Assembly (NCBI GenBank): GCA_036505615.1
Contig: DASXTB010000073.1
Span: 1 to 11,154, forward strand
DNA length: 11,154 nucleotides
Direction: 5' to 3'
Origin: DASXTB01 sp036505615
GTDB lineage: Bacteria; Acidobacteriota; UBA6911; JACQSX01
A model generated the notes under the pieces. That model did no database searches. It was not told the origin of the DNA and saw nothing but the letters and a program-made list of their open reading frames with translations. Positions 6,956 through 11,154 of the stretch are shown here, piece by piece (the stretch's first letter is position 1; every line of letters begins with the position of its first letter). The translations under genes and the position numbers were made by a program.

Positions 6956-7666
6956 CTACGCAATAGCCAGCTGTTGCCCGGCCACGGGCACATGATGGCT
7001 TTGCACGGGTATTCTTGCCCGCGCCAACTGGCTGCTTGTCCTGCCTTCCGCACGAATTTCTATGGAGTATCCGCGCAGCAGCTTCCACCGGGAACTCTCT
7101 CCATGCCAGTGGATCTCCTGCCGGCGTAAAATCAAGTCCATGCGGGCGGCATTGCCTGCCAAGGGATAAGGCACCAACAGCAACAGAATCGTTCGTGTTC
7201 CTTCCACGGCTCGTTGCAGCCGAAACCAGAAGTGATTTCCCATTCCCTGAGTCGAAAGATGCAAGTCCAGCGCAATTATTCCGAAATTTCCCGCGCGGCA
7301 GAGAATATCCGCCGCTTTTAAAATTTGCTGCTTATGACGACATCGCACCCAGAGCAGTTTGTTAGGGTCAACGCCGCACTGCCAAGCCGAAAAGGGATCC
7401 AGTTGATTGGCGTCGATGCAGGCAACGACTTCTCCTTTTTGGGTAGCGTGCGAGAACAAGGAAATTAAAAGACTGGTCTTTCCAGAGGAGATGGGACCTG
7501 TAATTTCAATAATGTGCCCTCGAGGAAGCCCTCCTGACAAAAGCCGGTCGAGTGATTCAATGCCGGTGGGAAACAACTGTACCGTTGAGCACTCCCGGCC
7601 AAGGCTGCTTCCCAACCCTTCGTTTTTAAGCAACAATTCCAGGGAACGTTTGGAAAAGCTCGCCAT
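6956..7666 (-). CDS. imuA: ImuA, RecA-like accessory protein of the mutasome
   Basis: A 236-residue RecA-fold protein, first gene of the cassette. ImuA proteins work with ImuB and DnaE2 in lesion bypass. It starts a RecA-like core with GIESLDRLLSGGLPRG (35-50), followed by Walker A GPISSGKT (57-64), a Walker B-like strand ending IIALD (Asp134), and LLWVRCR (104-110), a stretch common in these proteins. The ATG at 7666 is preceded by AAGGTG with 5-base spacing, and this ribosome site is itself part of the upstream GGTGAAAA repeat. The last ~25 residues are not recognisable, and the gene ends 72 bases before the short imuB, so a deletion at this junction may have altered the C-terminus. The fold is clear; the name rests mainly on the neighbours. 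Confidence 0.9.
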   Translation of the reverse strand: MASFSKRSLELLLKNEGLGSSLGRECSTVQLFPTGIESLDRLLSGGLPRGHIIEITGPISSGKTSLLISLFSHATQKGEVVACIDANQLDPFSAWQCGVDPNKLLWVRCRHKQQILKAADILCRAGNFGIIALDLHLSTQGMGNHFWFRLQRAVEGTRTILLLLVPYPLAGNAARMDLILRRQEIHWHGESSRWKLLRGYSIEIRAEGRTSSQLARARIPVQSHHVPVAGQQLAIA

Positions 7667-7667
7667 A

Positions 7668-7717
7668 TTTTCACCTTATTTTCACCTATTGTAGCATGGT
7701 GAAAAAATGGCTGGCAA
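7668..7717 (-). promoter_or_regulatory. imuA promoter with palindromic operator-like repeats
   Basis: Read on the minus strand: TTGCCA (7712-7717), an 18-base spacer, then TACAAT (7688-7693), a good housekeeping-type promoter. Three copies of one 8-base word surround the -10 box: TTTTCACC at 7698-7705 upstream, and GGTGAAAA at 7679-7686 and again at 7668-7675. The first two form a perfect inverted repeat with an 11-base spacer that contains the -10 box. The downstream pair is a direct repeat with 11-base period, about one helical turn. This is the right place for an SOS-type repressor, but it does not match the common LexA boxes (CTGT-N8-ACAG, GAAC-N4-GTTC, GTTC-N7-GTTC). Confidence 0.6.
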
Positions 7718-7750
7718 GAGGGAATCTGAGATTTTTTTCGGCAGATTTGT

Positions 7751-7910
7751 TTTCAGCTTTCAGCTCTCAGCCCTTAGCTCTCAGGAACGAGCGGTTAGTT
7801 CTCAGGAGTACTCATAGCGACTGAGAGCTGAAAAGCTGACGGCTGAGAGCTGACTGCTAAGAGCTGAGAGGCTGAGAGCTCGAGAGCTGAGAGCTGATCG
7901 CTGTGAGCTA
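7751..7910. repeat. Inverted-repeat element F (GCTGAGA/TCTCAGC family)
   Basis: The left side has TCAGCTTTCAGCTCTCAG and TTAGCTCTCAGG words (7751-7805). The right side has many GCTGAGA/GAGAGCT words (about 7820-7910). The two sides are reverse complements. The plus-strand heptamer GCTGAGA gives a TGA stop in tandem array. The right end lies 3 bases from the stop codon of the CDGSH gene, and the left end is about 34 bases upstream of the imuA -35 box, so the element occupies the space between the two genes. Confidence 0.8.
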
Positions 7911-7913
7911 CTT

Positions 7914-8141
7914 TTAAACTTTAGGTTTCGGCGGTGGAAGCTTCGTCGCTGTTACTACGGATTGGAAACCTGCTCGGTGGCTTCCGTCGCAAAACGGCTT
8001 GTTGTTGGAATTTCCACAGCGGCAAAGCGAAACCGTAGTGCGGCCCGATAGGTCGTAGACGTTCCCCTTGCCGTCTTTGATTACGATATTTTCTCCGCTG
8101 ACGCGCAACGGGCCATTATCAGAGGCAGTAATGTCGCTCAT
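7914..8141 (-). CDS. CDGSH iron-sulfur domain protein
   Basis: A 75-residue protein with one CDGSH motif: C40 and C42 in LCRCGNSNNKP, then FCDGSH, giving the Cys-Cys-Cys-His set that binds a [2Fe-2S] cluster in this family. Stand-alone bacterial CDGSH proteins are small cytosolic redox or cluster-handling proteins; the partner is unknown. The N-terminus (PLRVSGENIVIKDGKGN) is a typical lead-in strand pair, and the proline- and lysine-rich tail (PPPKPKV) is likely disordered. The ATG at 8141 follows AAGGAGA with good spacing, so the start is firm. The gene lies downstream of vapBC, past a strong hairpin, and upstream of the mutasome promoter; no functional link to either is evident. Confidence 0.93.
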   Translation of the reverse strand: MSDITASDNGPLRVSGENIVIKDGKGNVYDLSGRTTVSLCRCGNSNNKPFCDGSHRAGFQSVVTATKLPPPKPKV

Positions 8142-8236
8142 TTACAGTTCTCCTTTAAACTAGGTTATCGATTTCAGCCTGCCACCCGCAAGAGCATTTA
8201 AGATTCGATATACTTCCGTTCTCGCCAATTGTGGTA

Positions 8237-8258
8237 GGGGCGCACGACTGTGCGCCCC
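8237..8258. terminator. Perfect 9-bp GC hairpin (possible terminator or REP-like palindrome)
   Basis: GGGGCGCAC, loop GACT, then GTGCGCCCC: a perfect 9-base-pair stem in the gap between vapC and the CDGSH gene. No run of T follows on either strand, so intrinsic termination is uncertain. It may equally be a dispersed palindromic repeat. Confidence 0.5.
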
Positions 8259-8344
8259 CAGGTAATCCGCGATGTCGGGTTCGCGTCTTGCAATCATCTG
8301 TTTCGCCTTTCCAGCCCCTAATGAATGTTCGTGAGGAATGCGCG

Positions 8345-8758
8345 CTAGTAGGTTTCCAGATCCAAGTTTGGGACGCGGGCAAAATGCCTATGATTCCGAG
8401 TCACCAATACCAGTTCCTCTGCAACTGCCGTGGCGGCAATCTGGATATCACTTTCTGGAATCTTCTTTCCTTTTTGGTACAGGGAGGCGGCAATCTCCCC
8501 AAAGTGCTCCGCATGGTTTGACCGAAATGGAACTATCTCACAGATGGCGGCTACCCACTGGCGGAACTCGCTATTGCGCTTGCGGGCTCGTTGACTGTTG
8601 GCTAAATGTTCACCCACGGCGAGCTGTGCCAGGGTTATAGTGCTGACATACAGGATTACCGACTCGGGTAAGTGCTCGAGCAGTTTGGTGGCGCCAGCCT
8701 TTCCCCGAATTTTCTCCCGCGCCAAGTCAATCAGGTAGGATGTGTCGACGAGGTACAT
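8345..8758 (-). CDS. vapC: VapC-like toxin, PIN-domain ribonuclease
   Basis: A 137-residue PIN-domain protein. VapC toxins cleave RNA, often tRNA or rRNA, when not bound by VapB. The N-terminal strand MYLVDTSYLID gives the first acid, Asp5. IPESDIQIAATA gives Asp104, and LVTRNHRHF (118-126) matches the last conserved strand. In the second conserved position the usual glutamate (as in T-x-AEL) is Gln45 in ITLAQLAVG, and the residue where many family members have aspartate near the end is His125. Nuclease activity may therefore be reduced, though nearby Glu50 might compensate. The ATG at 8758 lies inside the end of vapB, with a 32-base overlap that implies translational coupling. Confidence 0.92.
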   Translation of the reverse strand: MYLVDTSYLIDLAREKIRGKAGATKLLEHLPESVILYVSTITLAQLAVGEHLANSQRARKRNSEFRQWVAAICEIVPFRSNHAEHFGEIAASLYQKGKKIPESDIQIAATAVAEELVLVTRNHRHFARVPNLDLETY

Positions 8759-8978
8759 AAGGCCGCCGCCTTCTGAGATATTTTTGCATTTGGTCCAATT
8801 CTCTTAAGGAAGGCATGCGGTCCGGATTGAGTTGGTTCCACGCCTGCCTAAAGTTGCCCGCTGTAGATTGGATAGAAGCAAGGCGTTTGACGAGATCGGA
8901 AAATGACTCTGACGGCTTCTTGAGAGATCGCAGCTTCTCGTAGGCCTCCAAATCTAAGGATATGGTTTTAGTTCCCAT
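8727..8978 (-). CDS. vapB: VapB-like antitoxin (DUF217 / VAPB_antitox family)
   Basis: From the ATG at 8978 the product has 83 residues and opens MGTKTISLDLEAYEKL, followed by KKPSESFSDLVKRL. This is the standard start of the VapB antitoxins that pair with PIN toxins and autoregulate their operon. An upstream GTG at 9077 would add 33 residues with no family match, so I use 8978. The basic, arginine-rich tail overlaps the start of vapC. No ribosome site is visible before the ATG, and the -10-like TATTAT lies 7 bases upstream, so the message may be leaderless. Confidence 0.88.
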   Translation of the reverse strand: MGTKTISLDLEAYEKLRSLKKPSESFSDLVKRLASIQSTAGNFRQAWNQLNPDRMPSLRELDQMQKYLRRRRPYVPRRHILPD

Positions 8979-8985
8979 GCACAGA

Positions 8986-9016
8986 ATAATACACGAAAAA
9001 TTGCACTTGGGCTCAA
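8986..9016 (-). promoter_or_regulatory. Possible vapBC promoter
   Basis: On the minus strand, TATTAT (8986-8991) is preceded by TTGAGC (9011-9016) with a 19-base spacer. The spacing is long and the match modest. Transcription would start almost at the vapB ATG, in line with the lack of a ribosome site. Confidence 0.3.
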
Positions 9017-9112
9017 AGTTTGCCGCCAGGAGGGTTTTTAGATCGAGCAAGTTCACCTCCAGGACCTCCACGACCACGTGCCTCTAGTGGCCGTAAGCCT
9101 CTGTTCCGCACC

Positions 9113-10372
9113 TCAGATCACATTCCGTTCCGGGGCCAGGATCTTGCCGCGAAATCGATCCAGCGAAAACTCTGAAACGTCCACCGTCGATGCTTTTCCA
9201 TCCAGAATGATTTCCGCGATGATCTTTCCCACTGCCGGCCCGTGCATAAAGCCGTGGCCGCTGAAGCCGTTGGCAAGGATTAGATTACTAACATCGGATG
9301 CCGGCCCGAGAATCGGATTAGCGTCCGGCGTGACCTCATACAGACCGGTCCACGCATGCCGGATCCCGGCATTTTCCAGGATGGGATAACGCTTCACGCC
9401 TACCTCAATGACGCGATCCAGAAAATCCCAGTCCACACTTTCGCGCCATGAGCTCGGCTCCTTCGGGTCGCTCATTCCGAATAGCAGACCGTCTCCTTCG
9501 CGGTGAAAATAAAAGCTGCTGGAAAAGTCGATCACCATGGTCCACACCTGAGGAATTCCCGTCAATGGATGCGTAGTGAACACATGGCGGCGATAGGGGA
9601 GGACGGGGAGGTCGACGCCTGCAAATTCTCCGATTCGGCGTGCAAACGGGCCGGCGGCATTCACCACGGTTTTGGCAGCAATGTCGCCGGTCGTGGTGCG
9701 TACCTTGTTGATCGTAATTTGCATTTCCGGAAGTTGGAGTGGAGATAACTGCGCGGGCGCCGCCTTTACGCCGGCAACAGCCTTCGCGGACTGACGGGAG
9801 GCCCGCTGAACGCCGGCGCTGCGGCTCATCGTGAATCCGGTTACCTCAACCTCTGTGAATATCTGAACTCCCAGCCTTTTGGCAGCATTAGCGTAACCCA
9901 GTGTAATTCCGTTCGGATCGGCAATGCCGTCTCGGGCACAGAAAGTAGCAGCGACGATGTCTTCTAGGAACAGGTTCGGAATCAGTTGCCGTATATCTGA
10001 GGGGGACAGAAAATCCACTGAAACGCCGAGACTCTTTTGCATGGCGGCGTTCTTCTCGAATGTCGCGCGATCGGTCTGGTTTGACAGCAGGAAAAGATAT
10101 CCGTCCTGGTGAAAATCGATCACAGCACCGATTTCCTCGGCGAAGCACTGGACGCTGCGAATGCTTGCGATAGAGAGCTGCACATTGGTTGGGTGTGAAA
10201 ACTGATGTCGCACTCCTCCTGAGCAACGGCCCGTGGCGCCGGCCGCGAGAAATTCTTGTTTTTCCAGCAACACGACGTCGTGACACCCGCGCGCCGCCAG
10301 ATGGTATGCGATGCTGCAGCCCATCACGCCGCCGCCAATGATTACAACTTCAGCCGTGTGAGGAAGGATCAT
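9113..10372 (-). CDS. FAD-dependent oxidoreductase, DAO family (sarcosine oxidase beta / SoxB-like)
   Basis: A 419-residue flavoenzyme of the D-amino-acid oxidase superfamily, which oxidises amino or imino acids or N-methyl amino acids. The N-terminal dinucleotide-binding fold has GGGVMG (13-18) and Glu37 at the end of the second strand. GRCSGGVRHQFSH (48-60) matches the conserved SGGIR-QF stretch of sarcosine oxidase/dehydrogenase-like members. The C-terminus has GLYEVTPDANPILGP (343-357) and NGFSGHGFMHGPA (368-380), which contact the flavin. No secretion signal is seen. Residues about 183-218 form a serine-, alanine- and glutamine-rich insertion unusual for the family. The start lacks a clear ribosome site. 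The upstream gene is ornithine cyclodeaminase-like, so a shared role in amino- or imino-acid breakdown is possible; the substrate cannot be named. Confidence 0.9.
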   Translation of the reverse strand: MILPHTAEVVIIGGGVMGCSIAYHLAARGCHDVVLLEKQEFLAAGATGRCSGGVRHQFSHPTNVQLSIASIRSVQCFAEEIGAVIDFHQDGYLFLLSNQTDRATFEKNAAMQKSLGVSVDFLSPSDIRQLIPNLFLEDIVAATFCARDGIADPNGITLGYANAAKRLGVQIFTEVEVTGFTMSRSAGVQRASRQSAKAVAGVKAAPAQLSPLQLPEMQITINKVRTTTGDIAAKTVVNAAGPFARRIGEFAGVDLPVLPYRRHVFTTHPLTGIPQVWTMVIDFSSSFYFHREGDGLLFGMSDPKEPSSWRESVDWDFLDRVIEVGVKRYPILENAGIRHAWTGLYEVTPDANPILGPASDVSNLILANGFSGHGFMHGPAVGKIIAEIILDGKASTVDVSEFSLDRFRGKILAPERNVI

Positions 10373-10421
10373 TTACAGCTTTTTAAACCACAAAGTTTCT
10401 CTGGATTATGCGATCCCAGCA

Positions 10422-10664
10422 GTGTGCGTGAAAATGGACACGGAGCGGAGGCCCGAAGGGCCGCCATTGGGTCGACCCGCCCCGTCAGGGCGGGGAACAG
10501 GTTAACAATTAACATGAGCGCCGAAGGTGCGGCATATGTCGGTCCTACGGACCTCCAAATTCGAGAAGGGTCATCGACCCCGCCCTGACGGGCGGGTCTA
10601 CCTAATACCGGCCCTTCGGGCCTGGATCAGCGACTGGGGCCCATCCATTTTCACATGAGCACAC
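10422..10664. repeat. Inverted-repeat element G between the oxidase and cyclodeaminase genes
   Basis: Perfect 11-bp inverted ends GTGAAAATGGA (10428-10438) and TCCATTTTCAC (10644-10654), flanked by GTGTGC (10422-10427) and GCACAC (10659-10664). Inside are arms of about 45 bases: GGCCCGAAGGGCC...CAGGGCGGGG on the left, matched in reverse by CCCCGCCCTGACGGGCGGG...GGCCCTTCGGGCC on the right. Within the arms and core are small hairpins with three-base loops: GGCCC-GAA-GGGCC, GCGCC-GAA-GGTGC, GGTCC-TAC-GGACC and GGCCC-TTC-GGGCC. There is no transposase and no obvious target-site duplication. It fills most of the 343-base gap between the genes. Confidence 0.85.
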
Positions 10665-10715
10665 CAAGAAACGCCAAGAATCAGCACTCCTTTCACCGGA
10701 CACCGCGACTCATGC

Positions 10716-11154
10716 TCATGTCACTGCCAACTTGAAGGCCATCTTTGCCGCTGTCAAGTCCTCCAGGGCGTGCCCAGTGGACTTAAACAGCGTAATCTCG
10801 TCATTGGCTGTCCTGCCCGGGGCCGCGCCGGATGTGAGCGCGGGAAGATCGGCAACGATTTCACTTTCCGAGATGATTCCGGCGCGCAGTGGGATTAGCA
10901 GATCCCCCGCCTCGGCCATCACGCTCTCGCGGATTTCCATAAAGATTCGGGCTCGTTGAACAGTCTCGTCATCGATCTCCCGGGTAGTCGGCTGATAGGC
11001 TCCGATGGCATTGATATGCACTCCCGGTTTTAACCAGTCGCCTCGAAAGACCGGAGTCGGTGACGTGGTACACGTGCACAGGATGTCCGCCTGACGGGTG
11101 GCAGTTTCAGCGGCGGTAACCTGATATTCGATGCCGGCATCAGCAGGGAGCGTT
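10716..11154 (-). CDS. Ornithine cyclodeaminase / mu-crystallin family protein (5' partial)
   Basis: The C-terminal ~145 residues of an NAD(P)-binding enzyme of the ornithine cyclodeaminase/mu-crystallin family; the N-terminus lies beyond the window. The frame stays open to the window edge, so the in-frame GTG at 11021 is an internal valine. Visible are ADILCTCTTSPTPVFRGDWL, then PGVHINAIGAYQP, and near the end LTSGAAPGRTANDEITLFKS, followed by GHALEDLTAA, all conserved in this family. Members deaminate ornithine or reduce cyclic imines such as pyrroline-2-carboxylate, or act on alanine and opine-like compounds. In some hydroxyproline pathways a member is encoded near an FAD-dependent D-hydroxyproline dehydrogenase, a pairing this neighbourhood resembles. 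Confidence 0.92.
   Translation of the reverse strand, partial: TLPADAGIEYQVTAAETATRQADILCTCTTSPTPVFRGDWLKPGVHINAIGAYQPTTREIDDETVQRARIFMEIRESVMAEAGDLLIPLRAGIISESEIVADLPALTSGAAPGRTANDEITLFKSTGHALEDLTAAKMAFKLAVT

Noticed and set aside
8155..8382. 75-residue minus-strand frame between vapC and the CDGSH gene
   Set aside because: It overlaps the end of vapC, includes the perfect GC hairpin and has no family match. The final CSCGWQ stretch could be a remnant, but that is too little to call.
8979..9077. 33-residue N-terminal extension of vapB from GTG 9077
   Set aside because: The family's proteins begin at MGTKTISLD, and the extension covers the promoter-like bases.
10422..10664. Complete transposable element
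   Set aside because: There is no transposase gene and I see no convincing target-site duplication, so only an inverted-repeat element is claimed.

Overview
The window reads as a chromosomal accessory stretch from a soil-type bacterium, most plausibly an acidobacterium. That is inferred from the style of the imuA-imuB-dnaE2 proteins and the abundance of short heptamer-based repeats; there is no rRNA or marker gene to confirm it. All genes I can support lie on the minus strand, so transcription runs from high to low coordinates.

Layout. 1-656: two near-identical copies of a ~257-bp sequence plus a third 49-bp fragment, with no convincing gene. 813-1295: a DinB-like four-helix protein. 1623-7666: a complete translesion mutasome cassette in transcription order imuA (RecA-like), imuB (Y-family-like, catalytically dead) and dnaE2/imuC (error-prone C-family polymerase), with a recognisable promoter and a palindrome overlapping its -10 box. 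7914-8141: a small CDGSH iron-sulfur protein. 8345-8978: a vapBC toxin-antitoxin pair. 9113-10372: an FAD-dependent amino-acid oxidase-family protein. 10716-11154: the C-terminal part of an ornithine cyclodeaminase-family protein that runs off the window. The last two may belong to one amino-acid or imino-acid catabolic locus, but a 243-bp inverted-repeat element separates them.

The striking feature is a family of nested inverted repeats whose arms are tandem heptamers (for example RGTYGCA, GTCGAAA, CACCCGA, ATTGCGG, GCTGAGA) around a unique core. They sit at almost every gene boundary from 790 to 7910. Three of them (elements B, C and E) lie inside the coding sequences of dnaE2 (twice) and imuB (once), in frame, at what family knowledge says are variable loops or interdomain linkers. 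Elements C and E share an ~85-bp core in opposite orientations, so they are dispersed copies of one sequence. The heptamers found in genes have no stop codon in any of six frames, while the intergenic heptamers of elements A and F do contain stops. Because 7 is not a multiple of 3, gain or loss of one unit would shift the frame, so the mutagenic polymerase itself could in principle be phase-variable. imuB also appears to lack roughly its first 65 residues, which bears on whether the cassette is active.
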